A stretch of DNA of 6,720 nt from an uncultured Oscillospiraceae bacterium (GCA_905212515.1 CAJMEU010000155.1:1-6720); one strand, 5' to 3'; counted from the stretch's first letter, positions 1 through 6,112 are shown. A program made the numbers and translations. The notes: generated by a model from the letters alone, not told the origin.

Positions 1-57
1 CTCCGCCACAGTGACGTTATACGGGGTACCGTTGACGGTGATGTTGATACTATTCAT
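1..57 (-). CDS. Biotin-carrier (biotin/lipoyl attachment) subunit, N-terminal fragment
   Basis: Only the first 19 codons are inside the window; the gene continues beyond the left edge. They read MNSINITVNGTPYNVTVAE. A short beta strand, then NG.PY and another beta strand is the typical opening of small biotin-carrier subunits of acyl-CoA or oxaloacetate decarboxylases and carboxylases, where a C-terminal MKM lysine (not visible here) carries biotin. The ATG at 57 follows a GGAGG ribosome site at 62-70. It starts 55 bases after the stop of the carboxyltransferase gene, with no terminator or promoter between, so the two are probably one transcript. The function is inferred from the opening residues plus the neighbour. 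The expected next gene, outside the window, would be a sodium-pump beta subunit or a biotin carboxylase. Confidence 0.6.
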   Translation of the reverse strand, partial: MNSINITVNGTPYNVTVAE

Positions 58-112
58 GGGGAGTTCCTCCTATCGATCTATCTTGATGATTTTTCGTTTC
101 GTTGCGGATGGA

Positions 113-1444
113 TCACAGCGCCATATTGCCGTGCTTTTTGGGCAAGCGCTGGGTGCGTTTGGTGCTCAGCATGTCAAGGGCGCTGACCAGCGTGGCCCGC
201 ACGTCGGCCGCGGGCACGGCAAAGTCGGCCAGGCCGGCTTCCAGGGCCGCGGCGGCGCTGCAGAACTCAGCGGCGTACTTGGCGGCCAGCTTGTCGGTGT
301 CGGCGGCGATGTTCTTGCCCTTCTCCAGCTCTTCCTTGAACAGGACGGTCACGGCGGCCTTGGGCTCCAGCGGGGCGATGGTGCAGCCCTCGGCGGCGAT
401 GGTCAGGTCCGCGTGGGCCAGGGCGATAGACGCGGGGCCCACGGCCTTGCCGGTGATGACGTTCACCATGGCGGTGGTGGCGTCGGCGTAAGTACCGGAC
501 AAACGGGCCGCTTCACGCAGGCCTCCGGCCACGTCGTCGCTACTGCTGGGGCCAAAGCCCTGGGTGTTCACCACCGTCACCACGGGGATGCTGAAGGCGT
601 CGCACAGGCGCACGAAACGCGCCGTTTTGGACACGCAGGCGCGGCACAGCGGGGCGTCCTCCGTGGCGACGATGCCCGCCACATTGCCGCCCACGGTGGC
701 CAGGGCTGTGTACACGTTTTTGCCGTAGCCCGCATACAGGGGCAGGATGCTGCCGTTGTCGGCCAGGGCTTTCACGGCGTCCTCGGCCTTGTACTTGGCC
801 AGGTTGTAGGCGCCGGCCGGGGCGGCGGGCTCGAACACGGCGGGACCGGCCAGGTTGTTGGCGGGCAGCAGGCCCACCAGCTCGGCGGCTTTGGCCGCGG
901 CCTCAGCGGCGTTTTCGGCCACGATGGCGGCCACGCCGGCCTGGGCGGCATAGTCCGCGCTGCCGGCGCCCTTCACCTTGTCGCCCGCGGCGGCGCTGGT
1001 GAACGGCGCGGTGAGGAACAGCTCCGCCTCACGGCTCATGACGCAAACGTCCGCGCCCGCGGCCGCCAGCGCGTTGGAAGCGCCGCACACGCCGACGACA
1101 ACGGCGATCTGCGGCACCACGCCGCTGATCTTGGCCACGGCGCCGGCAATGGAAGCCGTGCCGGCCAAAGCGTCCAGGCCCTCTTCCAGCTTGGCGCCGG
1201 CCGAACCGTAGAACGTGACCACGGGGTTGCCTGTTTTCGCGGCCATCTCCAGGGTCTTCACCACTTTGGCCGCGTCTTTCGCGGCCATGGCCGCGCCGGT
1301 TTGGCACACAGCGTAAACGGGCGTGCCGTTTGCACTGCCGAAAGCCGCCACCACAGCGCCCTGCGCCTGGGCGTAGAGCTCCTGATAAGCGCCTTCGTCA
1401 AAGAATTTCGCAAGGACTTCCTTGCCGGATGTTGCGATTGCCAT
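113..1444 (-). CDS. Acyl-CoA carboxyltransferase / decarboxylase alpha-type subunit (MmdA/PccB-like), short and divergent
   Basis: This 443-residue protein belongs to the carboxyltransferase family (two crotonase-fold halves) that moves CO2 between an acyl-CoA or 2-oxo acid and carboxy-biotin. The family length signs are: LAKFFDEGAYQELY (residues 11-24, like the usual LLDpGSF.E entry motif), VVKTLEMAAKTGNPVV (61-76), FVRLCDAFSIPVVTVVNTQG (277-296, the usual CDAFNIP.VTlvD.pGF), and the C-terminal signature PKKHGN (435-440) before MAL. It is shorter than typical MmdA/PccB (about 510 residues), lacking roughly the first 40 residues and some loops. The glycine-rich oxyanion-hole motifs are altered: GSAGAKLEEG (80-89) replaces SGGAR.QEG, and KAVGPASIAL (333-342) replaces KAYGGAY. 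The ATG at 1444 follows AGGAGGG (1451-1457), spacing 6. A biotin-carrier gene lies directly downstream. The substrate cannot be read from the sequence; methylmalonyl-, glutaconyl- or propionyl-CoA are all possible. The protein is very alanine-rich. Confidence 0.82.
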   Translation of the reverse strand: MAIATSGKEVLAKFFDEGAYQELYAQAQGAVVAAFGSANGTPVYAVCQTGAAMAAKDAAKVVKTLEMAAKTGNPVVTFYGSAGAKLEEGLDALAGTASIAGAVAKISGVVPQIAVVVGVCGASNALAAAGADVCVMSREAELFLTAPFTSAAAGDKVKGAGSADYAAQAGVAAIVAENAAEAAAKAAELVGLLPANNLAGPAVFEPAAPAGAYNLAKYKAEDAVKALADNGSILPLYAGYGKNVYTALATVGGNVAGIVATEDAPLCRACVSKTARFVRLCDAFSIPVVTVVNTQGFGPSSSDDVAGGLREAARLSGTYADATTAMVNVITGKAVGPASIALAHADLTIAAEGCTIAPLEPKAAVTVLFKEELEKGKNIAADTDKLAAKYAAEFCSAAAALEAGLADFAVPAADVRATLVSALDMLSTKRTQRLPKKHGNMAL

Positions 1445-1513
1445 GAACAGCCCTCCTGCTAAGATTTGATCCCCAAAACGGACCCTGAGGATAAAAAATC
1501 CGAAATTATTATT

Positions 1514-1542
1514 ATTATACTATTTTGACAAAAGAATAACAA
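1514..1542 (-). promoter_or_regulatory. Sigma-A-type promoter for the carboxyltransferase operon
   Basis: On the minus strand the -35 box TTGTTA (1537-1542) and the -10 box TATAAT (1514-1519) are separated by exactly 17 bases. The -10 is perfect and the -35 matches the consensus at four of six positions. Transcription would start near 1507, giving a leader of about 60 bases before the ATG at 1444. The -10 box runs into four ATT units (1505-1516 on the plus strand), so the predicted start site falls in a triplet repeat. The adjacent gene on the right ends at 1585, so the promoter sits in a true intergenic gap. Confidence 0.65.
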
Positions 1543-1584
1543 GACTTCTGCGGCAAAAAAGTGCAAAATCTTTCCGGGTGCTGC

Positions 1585-1971
1585 TTATTTTCCATCTTTT
1601 TTGCCTGCGCAGCCCGCAAAAAGCACATCGTTGGGCACAAGATCCGGCACATTTCCGGTGTTGCCATGGCAACAAATACGCAGCCAGCCGGCCAGCGCCG
1701 CGTCCCCGGCCCGCACGGTAAAGGCCCGGGCACCGGCGTTTTCCCCCGCCGCCACGCAGGCGCGCGCCGCGCCGTCCACCAGGGGCGTTTCGTCCAGCGC
1801 GCATTCCAGCAGGGTGGTCACACCGTCCTCCACCCGGTACAGCGCGTGGCCGTGGTACCTGGGGCCCTCCATCACCACGTAGCCCTGCAGGCCGCCCGCC
1901 GCGCCGCCGAAGCGCCCGGCGTCCAATTCGTCCAGCACCGCCGCTTCCTCAATGGGGCGCATCACGATCAT
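1585..1971 (-). CDS. Small hypothetical protein, GNAT-like (weak), translationally coupled to the pseudouridine synthase
   Basis: The frame encodes 128 residues starting MIVMRPIEEAAVLDELDAG. The ATG at 1971 overlaps the TGA of the upstream pseudouridine synthase gene as ATGA, so translation is probably coupled. The start at residue 4 (MRPIEE) is an alternative. The middle part (GYVVMEGPRYHGHALYRVED at about 30-49, then TTLLEC and an alanine-rich helix around DGAARACVAAGENAGARAFTV) has the beta-beta-beta-helix look of small GNAT-fold proteins, but no clear acetyl-CoA loop (Q/R-x-x-G-x-G/A) is visible. A C-terminal part contains CCHGN and FAGCAGKK. The function is unknown; acetyltransferase activity would be a guess. 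No signal peptide or membrane segment is seen. The gene ends before the promoter of the next block, with no obvious terminator. Confidence 0.7.
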   Translation of the reverse strand: MIVMRPIEEAAVLDELDAGRFGGAAGGLQGYVVMEGPRYHGHALYRVEDGVTTLLECALDETPLVDGAARACVAAGENAGARAFTVRAGDAALAGWLRICCHGNTGNVPDLVPNDVLFAGCAGKKDGK

Positions 1972-2831
1972 CCGCGTCCACCCGCCTTCCCCGGCTTTCT
2001 TGCCGCCGCGCCCTTGGGCGCGCGCACGCCGTGGGGCGCCGCCTTGGCGCGGCGTGCGGCGTTGCGCTGGGTATTTTTTTCGATCTGCGCCGTGGCCTTG
2101 CCCCGCTGGGCGGCCGTACGCAGGGCCTTCACCTCCTGGGGCGTCAGCTCCCGGTACTGGCCGGGCTGCAGCATGCCCAGCTTCACCGCGCCCACGGCCG
2201 TGCGCCGCAGGCGGATCACCCCCAGGCCCACGGCCTCGCACATGCGGCGGATCTGCCGGTTCTTGCCCTCGCGGATGGTCATCTCCAGCACCGTGCGCTC
2301 GGGCTCGTCCGCCAGCACGCGGATCACCGCCGGCTGGGTGGTGGTGCCGGCGTCCAGCGTGACGCCGTCGGTGAGGGCGATGATCTGCTCCTCCGTGGCG
2401 TGGGGCCGCACCGTCACCCGGTACAGCTTGGACACGCCGTGGCTGGGATGGGTAAGGAGGTTGGCGAACTCGCCGTCGTTGGTCAGCAGCAATAAGCCCT
2501 CGCTGTCCTTGTCCAGCCGGCCCACCGGGTAGACGCGCACCGGCGCGTCCTCCAGCAGCTCCATCACCGTTTTGCGGCCGCGCTCGTCGCTGGTGGTGGT
2601 GATGAAGCCCCGGGGCTTGTGCAGCATGTAATAGTATTTCTCCGTTTTGCGGGCCACGCGCACCGTCTGGCCGTCCACGCTGAGCAGGTCCGCGGCGGGG
2701 TCCATCTTGTCGCCCAGGCCCACGGGGCGGCCGTTCAGCTTCACGCGGCCGTCGCGGATGAGCTGTTCCGCCGCCCGGCGGGAGCACACGCCCTGCTCGC
2801 TGAGCACTTTTTGTATCCTTTGATCTCTCAT
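1968..2831 (-). CDS. rluB: Pseudouridine synthase, RluB/RsuA family (23S rRNA)
   Basis: This protein isomerises a specific uridine in rRNA to pseudouridine. RluB-type enzymes act on 23S rRNA helix 69/80-90 region uridines, and the exact target here is inferred from the family only. It is 287 residues from the ATG at 2831. An N-terminal S4 RNA-binding domain (IQKVLSEQGVCSRRAAEQLI, about residues 6-25) is followed by the catalytic domain with the signature GRLDKDSEGLLLLTNDG; the catalytic Asp is residue 107. Other family motifs are KPRGFITTT, KLYRVTV and EGKNRQIRRMCEAVGL. The last ~45 residues form a basic, low-complexity tail (Lys/Arg/Ala/Gly), common in clostridial RluB. An in-frame TTG at 2858 would add nine residues, but it lies inside the T-tract of the preceding terminator and has no ribosome site, so the ATG is preferred, though its own Shine-Dalgarno (TGGAA, or GAAAGGAAA further up) is weak. 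The stop overlaps the next gene by ATGA. Confidence 0.92.
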   Translation of the reverse strand: MRDQRIQKVLSEQGVCSRRAAEQLIRDGRVKLNGRPVGLGDKMDPAADLLSVDGQTVRVARKTEKYYYMLHKPRGFITTTSDERGRKTVMELLEDAPVRVYPVGRLDKDSEGLLLLTNDGEFANLLTHPSHGVSKLYRVTVRPHATEEQIIALTDGVTLDAGTTTQPAVIRVLADEPERTVLEMTIREGKNRQIRRMCEAVGLGVIRLRRTAVGAVKLGMLQPGQYRELTPQEVKALRTAAQRGKATAQIEKNTQRNAARRAKAAPHGVRAPKGAAARKPGKAGGRG

Positions 2832-2856
2832 GATGATTCCATATTTCCTTTCATTC

Positions 2857-2889
2857 AAAAAAATGGGAGCATGACAAGGCCAGCTCCCA
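2857..2889 (-). terminator. Intrinsic terminator after gerW
   Basis: On the minus strand TGGGAGC (2889-2883) and GCTCCCA (2870-2864) form a perfect 7-bp stem around a 12-base loop. They are followed at once by seven T residues (2863-2857). It lies 14 bases after the gerW stop codon and 25 bases before the ATG of the pseudouridine synthase gene. Confidence 0.85.
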
Positions 2890-2903
2890 CTGATCGGGGA
2901 GAC

Positions 2904-3305
2904 TCACGTCTCGCCGTCCGTCTTCTCTTTTTTGTCCTTCTTGAACAGGTCGGTGATCTTGTCCACCATCTCGGGCATCATGCCGATGGCCCGGTCCACG
3001 CTGTTGGAGGTGTCCGCCAGCTGGATCATGCGCACGTTGCCCTCTTTCACCACCAAAAAAGCAATGGGCGAAATGCTGACGCCCGCGCCGCCGCCGCCGC
3101 CGAACAGGTCCTGGCTGGTTTTGCTGGGGAAATCCGACCCGCCCGAGGCAAAGCCGAAGGTCACTTTCGAGATGGGCAGGATCAGTGTTCCGTCCGCCAT
3201 ATTGATGGGGTTGCCGATGATGGTGTTGGAGTCCACCATTTTCTTGATCTTGTCCAGCGTCACATCCATGAGGCCCTGGATCGGATGCTCGCGTTGTTCT
3301 GCCAT
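2904..3305 (-). CDS. gerW: GerW family sporulation protein (YtfJ-like)
   Basis: The 133-residue protein matches the GerW/YtfJ family along its whole length. Visible signs are HPIQGLM (7-13), a helix with MVDSNTIIGNPI (23-34), the conserved ISKVTFGFASGGSDF (45-59), a glycine-rich turn GGGGGAG (69-75), then the core strand SISPIAFLVV (77-86) and a lysine-rich C-terminus. In Bacillus the family is a spore protein needed for normal germination response. It has no signal peptide, so it is expected in the cytoplasm or forespore. The ATG at 3305 follows GGGAGG with nine bases of spacing. It lies 20 bases after the DUF2953 gene, the same pairing as ytfI-ytfJ in Bacillus subtilis. No promoter of its own is visible in that gap. 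It is the last gene before a clear terminator. The presence of gerW argues that the organism belongs to a sporulating lineage. Confidence 0.92.
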   Translation of the reverse strand: MAEQREHPIQGLMDVTLDKIKKMVDSNTIIGNPINMADGTLILPISKVTFGFASGGSDFPSKTSQDLFGGGGGAGVSISPIAFLVVKEGNVRMIQLADTSNSVDRAIGMMPEMVDKITDLFKKDKKEKTDGET

Positions 3306-3325
3306 AACAAAAAACCTCCCAGCCT

Positions 3326-3988
3326 TTAAATGACGCGCCCCGCCTTCAGGCGGAGGAACGCGTAGACGGCCGCTGCTACCATTATAAACGGTGTGGCCAC
3401 GATTTTACAAGAAAAATATCGCCGGTATTTGGAACTTCCCGTGAAGTCAGGGATGATATCCACCTGTTTGAACTGGAGATCCAGGAAATTCTGCAGCGCC
3501 CCCAGGGCTGTGCCCAGGTAAGCCTGGGTGCGGCCGAAGGCGATGGCCGTCTCGGCGGCGTCCTCCCGGTGGACGGGCAGCACCACTTTGATGTCGCGGA
3601 ATTTGATGACCCTGAACACGATCTTCATCAGCCAGCCCGCGGTGGAGACGAGTTCGGTGAGATCTGACAGCCGGAGGCCCTTTTTCCGGGCCTTCGCCTT
3701 ATCGGCGGGGGGCTTCGCCGGCCCGTCTCCTTCCCCCGCCGCCGGCCCGTCATCTTGTTGCGGGGGCGCGGCCGGCTCGTCTTTCGCCAGGTGTTCGGGC
3801 GCGGGCTTTTCCTTTTTTTCTTTCAGCGGCCACAGCCGGAATGAAAAGCACAGCACTTTCACCCGGACGAAGGGCTTGTCGTATTTCACTTCCACTTCCA
3901 TGCGCACCGGCGTGAACAGCAACAGCAGCAGCACGGCCAAAAGGGCCAGCAGCACCCAGCCCGCCGCCGCCAGGATCGTATGCAGCAT
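3326..3988 (-). CDS. DUF2953 domain membrane protein (YtfI-like)
   Basis: This is a 220-residue protein with an N-terminal membrane anchor (about residues 5-26, strongly Leu/Ala-rich) followed by TPVRMEVEVKYDKPFVRVKV, the beta-rich start typical of DUF2953. A low-complexity linker rich in Pro, Ala, Asp and Lys (about 58-104) leads to the conserved C-terminal half: FRDIKVVLPVHREDAAETAI (130-149), TQAYLGTALGALQNF, the DIIPDF motif (177-182), and a final hydrophobic segment (about 196-213). The biochemical role is unknown; in sporulating Firmicutes it is found next to gerW, as here. The ATG at 3988 follows the TAG of scpB with no base between, and its ribosome site GGGGAGG lies in the last codons of scpB, so expression is coupled. 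The long linker is longer than in many relatives and could be lineage-specific. Confidence 0.85.
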   Translation of the reverse strand: MLHTILAAAGWVLLALLAVLLLLLFTPVRMEVEVKYDKPFVRVKVLCFSFRLWPLKEKKEKPAPEHLAKDEPAAPPQQDDGPAAGEGDGPAKPPADKAKARKKGLRLSDLTELVSTAGWLMKIVFRVIKFRDIKVVLPVHREDAAETAIAFGRTQAYLGTALGALQNFLDLQFKQVDIIPDFTGSSKYRRYFSCKIVATPFIMVAAAVYAFLRLKAGRVI

Positions 3989-4564
3989 CTATGCCTCCCC
4001 GGCCGTGCCGGCCGCGGGCTCCTCGGGGCCTTGTTCCATCTCCAGCGGGTAGTCGTCGCCGTGCAGCGGCGGCAGGTCCGCCAGGCTGCGCAGGCCGAAG
4101 GTGCGCAAAAACACGTCCGTGGTGCGGAAGGACACGGGCCGCCCGGGCAGGTCCAGCCGGCCGGCTTCCTCGATCAGGCCCTTCTGGGCCAGCGTCTGCA
4201 CGGTGGAGGAGGAATCCACACCGCGCACCTGCTCGACAAACGAGCGGGACACCGGCTGGTTGTAGGCGATGACGGCCAGCACTTCCAGCGCCGCGGGGCT
4301 GAGGGGCGTGTTGCGCCGCTTATCCAGTATGGCCTTGATCTGGCTGCCATAAGCGGTTTTGGTGGAAAGCTGCCACCGGTCCTCCAGCTGCAGCAGACAC
4401 AGGCCCCGGTCCTCTTCTTCATAATCGTCGGCCAGGCTGTGCAGCAGGCGCTCCACCGTCTCGGCGTCCAGCTCCAGCACCTCCGCCAGGCGCGACGCGC
4501 CCACCGGCTCGCCGTGGGCGAACAGCATGGCTTCCACGGCGCCTTTTGCCTGTTTCAGGTCCAC
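3989..4564 (-). CDS. scpB: Segregation and condensation protein B
   Basis: ScpB is a dimeric winged-helix protein that, with ScpA, binds the SMC ATPase to form the bacterial condensin needed for chromosome organisation and segregation. The 191-residue product has an N-terminal winged helix (AVEAMLFAHGEPV at 9-21) and a second one carrying the family hallmark LSPAALEVLAVIAYNQPVSR (88-107), then VRGVDSSSTVQTL, GLIEEAGR, the PGRPVSFRTTDVFLRTFGL stretch (140-158) and LADLPPL. The GTG at 4564 is chosen because AGGGGGAG lies five bases before it and the start fits family length; an ATG at 4618 in the same frame would overlap scpA by 40 bases and add a non-conserved Arg-rich stretch. It lies 14 bases after the scpA stop. 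The C-terminal ~20 residues are acidic and variable. Confidence 0.95.
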   Translation of the reverse strand: MDLKQAKGAVEAMLFAHGEPVGASRLAEVLELDAETVERLLHSLADDYEEEDRGLCLLQLEDRWQLSTKTAYGSQIKAILDKRRNTPLSPAALEVLAVIAYNQPVSRSFVEQVRGVDSSSTVQTLAQKGLIEEAGRLDLPGRPVSFRTTDVFLRTFGLRSLADLPPLHGDDYPLEMEQGPEEPAAGTAGEA

Positions 4565-4578
4565 TTTTGCTCCCCCTC

Positions 4579-5271
4579 TCAGCGTTTCACCGACAGCGTC
4601 TCGTCGTCGTCGATGCAAATGCGCCCGGCGCGCATCAGCTCCAGCACGGCCAAAAAAGTGGCCACGGTCTGGCTGCGGGTGCCGTCCCTGCTGAACAGTT
4701 GGCGCAGCTTTTTCACCTTGCCGGTGACCAGGCCCCGCAGCACGTGCACGATGCGGGAGCCCACGCTGACAAAGGGCGCGGCGGTCAGCGGTTCGAACTG
4801 CTCGGCCTTGGGCGTGCGCTGCAAAACGCTTTTGCCCTGCAGGGCGTTGTAGGCGTCCGACAACAGGCTTGGCTCGTGGCGCAGGCGGTATTCACTGTCC
4901 AGCTCCACTTCCATGGGCTGGCGCACGGCGTTGTACACACCCTCGCCCATCACGCGCAGGCGCCCGGCCCCCTCCCTGCACATCGAGTACTCCACCAGCA
5001 TCCCGGTCAGCTCTTCCCGCATGCGCTCGGCCTCTTCGCTTTTGGGCAGCAGGAAATAGGATTTCATCTGCACCAGCCGGGCGGCCAGCTCGATAAACTC
5101 GCTGGCGCGGTCCATCTCCTCGGGGGAAAAGCCGTGCACCACGGCCACGTACTGGTCGATGAGGGCCACGATCTCGATGTCGTAGATATTCATTTTGTTT
5201 TTGGACACGAGGTACAAAAGCAGGTCCAGCGGGCCCTCGAAATCCTCCACATGAAACGTAAGCTGCTGCAT
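4579..5271 (-). CDS. scpA: Segregation and condensation protein A
   Basis: ScpA is the kleisin that bridges the heads of the SMC dimer and recruits ScpB in the condensin complex. The 230-residue product opens with the family signature DFEGPLDLLLYLVSKNKMNI (10-29) followed by YDIEIVALIDQY. Next come SEFIELAARLVQMKSYFLLP (57-76, the N-terminal SMC-neck-binding bundle), an acidic/charged linker and a C-terminal winged helix (QTVATFLAVLELMRAGRICI, 201-220) that contacts the SMC head. Length is slightly below the usual ~250. The ATG at 5271 follows GGGAGAG, three bases away. The frame stays open upstream to 5604, but that part overlaps the protease gene and is not conserved. It lies 14 bases after the protease gene and 14 bases before scpB, so all three are on one transcript. 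Confidence 0.95.
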   Translation of the reverse strand: MQQLTFHVEDFEGPLDLLLYLVSKNKMNIYDIEIVALIDQYVAVVHGFSPEEMDRASEFIELAARLVQMKSYFLLPKSEEAERMREELTGMLVEYSMCREGAGRLRVMGEGVYNAVRQPMEVELDSEYRLRHEPSLLSDAYNALQGKSVLQRTPKAEQFEPLTAAPFVSVGSRIVHVLRGLVTGKVKKLRQLFSRDGTRSQTVATFLAVLELMRAGRICIDDDETLSVKR

Positions 5272-5285
5272 GGTCTCTCCCACTT

Positions 5286-5933
5286 TTATGCCAGGATCAG
5301 GTCTAAAAAGGCGGTGGCCCAGTCCAGCGCGCGCAGGGCGCCGCTGTACAGGTAGCCCAGGGGCACGTCCAGCGCGCCCAGCCACAGCAGGGCGAACAGC
5401 GCCACCAGGATGTACCGCTCGTACCGCATGATGCTGAAGTAGAATTTGGGGGGCAGCAGCATATTGAAGATGCGGCTGCCGTCCAGCGGCGGCACGGGCA
5501 GCAGGTTGAACATGGCCAGGGTGATGTTCACCTGTACCATGGTGATCACCACCGTGTACAGGAACACCCACAGCGTGGTATAGGGTGCCAGATAATAGAT
5601 GCATTTATAAAACACCATGCACACGAGGGCCAGCAGCAGGTTGGAGGCCGGCCCCGCGGCCGCGGACAGCGCCATGTCCCGGCGGGGATGCTTAAAATTG
5701 GTGGTGGCGGCGATGGGCACGGGCTTGGCCCAGCCGAACCCCACCAGCAGCATGCACAGGGCGCCGAAGGGGTCGATATGATGCAGCGGGTTCAGGGAAA
5801 GGCGGCCGGCGTTTTTGGCCGTGGGGTCGCCCAGCTTCCAGCTGGCCCAGGCGTGGGCCGATTCATGCACCGGGATCGCCGTCAGCAGCGCGATGGCGCG
5901 GGCCACATAGATGGCCACCCTGCTCCAGTCCAT
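5286..5933 (-). CDS. Site-2 protease family (M50) membrane zinc metalloprotease
   Basis: This is a 215-residue polytopic membrane protein of the M50 family, the compact form with no PDZ domain. The zinc-binding HESAH motif (residues 23-27, HExxH with catalytic Glu24) lies in the first membrane helix, and the third metal ligand is Asp151 in NLLPVPPLDGSR (143-154). GDPTAKNAGRLSLNPLHHID (36-54) and AAAGPASNLLLAL (91-103) are also family marks. About five hydrophobic segments are visible. Such enzymes cut substrates within the membrane; the substrate is unknown, and many clostridial genomes carry this form upstream of scpA. The ATG at 5933 follows AAGGAAGG, ten bases away. An in-frame ATG at 5987 would add 18 residues but lies upstream of the -10 box, so it is rejected. 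It is the first gene of a five-gene unit ending at gerW. Confidence 0.9.
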   Translation of the reverse strand: MDWSRVAIYVARAIALLTAIPVHESAHAWASWKLGDPTAKNAGRLSLNPLHHIDPFGALCMLLVGFGWAKPVPIAATTNFKHPRRDMALSAAAGPASNLLLALVCMVFYKCIYYLAPYTTLWVFLYTVVITMVQVNITLAMFNLLPVPPLDGSRIFNMLLPPKFYFSIMRYERYILVALFALLWLGALDVPLGYLYSGALRALDWATAFLDLILA

Positions 5934-5966
5934 ACACGCACGCCCTTCCTTTTCAATAGATAGTTT

Positions 5967-5995
5967 ATTATAGCATTTTGTCCGCAAAAGAGCAA
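5967..5995 (-). promoter_or_regulatory. Sigma-A-type promoter of the protease-scpAB-gerW operon
   Basis: On the minus strand a perfect -10 box TATAAT (5967-5972) preceded by TGC gives an extended -10. A poor -35 box TTGCTC (5990-5995) stands 17 bases upstream. Transcription would start about 25 bases before the protease ATG at 5933. The extended -10 probably makes up for the weak -35. It faces away from the plus-strand promoter at 6067-6095. Confidence 0.6.
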
Positions 5996-6066
5996 GCGTC
6001 CGCCTGCGGCGCTCTGTTGCAGATAATGGTTGCCGGTAAAAACTCCGTCGGTTTCGCCAAACAGCC
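5996..6066. other. Divergent intergenic region at the base-composition boundary
   Basis: This GC-rich stretch lies between the upstream ends of two divergent promoters. No gene is supported in it: the open frames on either strand are short and overlap promoters. It contains a small dyad CCGCCTGCGG (6000-6009) and reads into much more AT-rich DNA to the right of about 6067. It may be a degenerate gene end or an intergenic repeat, but only one copy lies in the window, so this cannot be decided here. Confidence 0.3.
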
Positions 6067-6112
6067 TTGAGAGGAACAATTTCATATGATAAAATATATA
6101 AAAATAGGCTGT
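6061..6112. repeat. 7-bp inverted repeat flanking the plus-strand promoter
   Basis: ACAGCCT (6061-6067) and AGGCTGT (6106-6112) are exact reverse complements, 38 bases apart. One arm touches the -35 box and the other lies just after the predicted transcription start. It could be a pair of operator half sites for a looping or dimeric regulator, or chance. In RNA only the right arm would be transcribed, so it is not a leader hairpin. Confidence 0.35.
6067..6095 (+). promoter_or_regulatory. Sigma-A-type promoter of the membrane protein / zinc-ribbon cassette
   Basis: TTGAGA (6067-6072) and TAAAAT (6090-6095) are spaced by exactly 17 bases. TGA before the -10 gives an extended -10. The -35 matches the consensus at five of six positions. 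The predicted start near 6102 leaves a leader of roughly 57 bases before the ATG at 6159. The promoter is flanked by the two halves of an inverted repeat. Confidence 0.55.

Noticed and set aside
11..1462. Long plus-strand open frame of 483 codons
   Set aside because: It is antisense to the carboxyltransferase gene; its product is a Gly/His/Arg-rich low-complexity sequence with no family motif, as expected from the GC-rich opposite strand.
1469..1492. Possible leader hairpin (ATCCCC / GAGGAT) upstream of the carboxyltransferase gene
   Set aside because: Only six pairs including one wobble, a 12-base loop and no T-tract; too weak to call a riboswitch or attenuator.
1597..1624. Inverted repeat around CTGCGCAG near the end of the small hypothetical gene as a terminator
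   Set aside because: The repeat lies before the stop codon and is followed by A-rich rather than T-rich sequence on the minus strand, so it does not fit an intrinsic terminator of that gene.
1660..1673. Perfect 14-bp palindrome GTTGCCATGGCAAC
   Set aside because: It lies inside the coding sequence of the small hypothetical protein (residues CCHGN region) and is not followed by a T-tract or near a promoter; probably chance.
1585..2787. Long minus-strand frame of 400 codons
   Set aside because: Its right two thirds are an out-of-frame reading of the pseudouridine synthase gene, rich in Arg/Pro/Gly. Only the part from the ATG at 1971 is kept as the small hypothetical gene.
2832..2858. TTG start adding nine residues to the pseudouridine synthase
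   Set aside because: The TTG is within the terminator T-tract, has no ribosome site, and the added residues are not part of the S4 domain.
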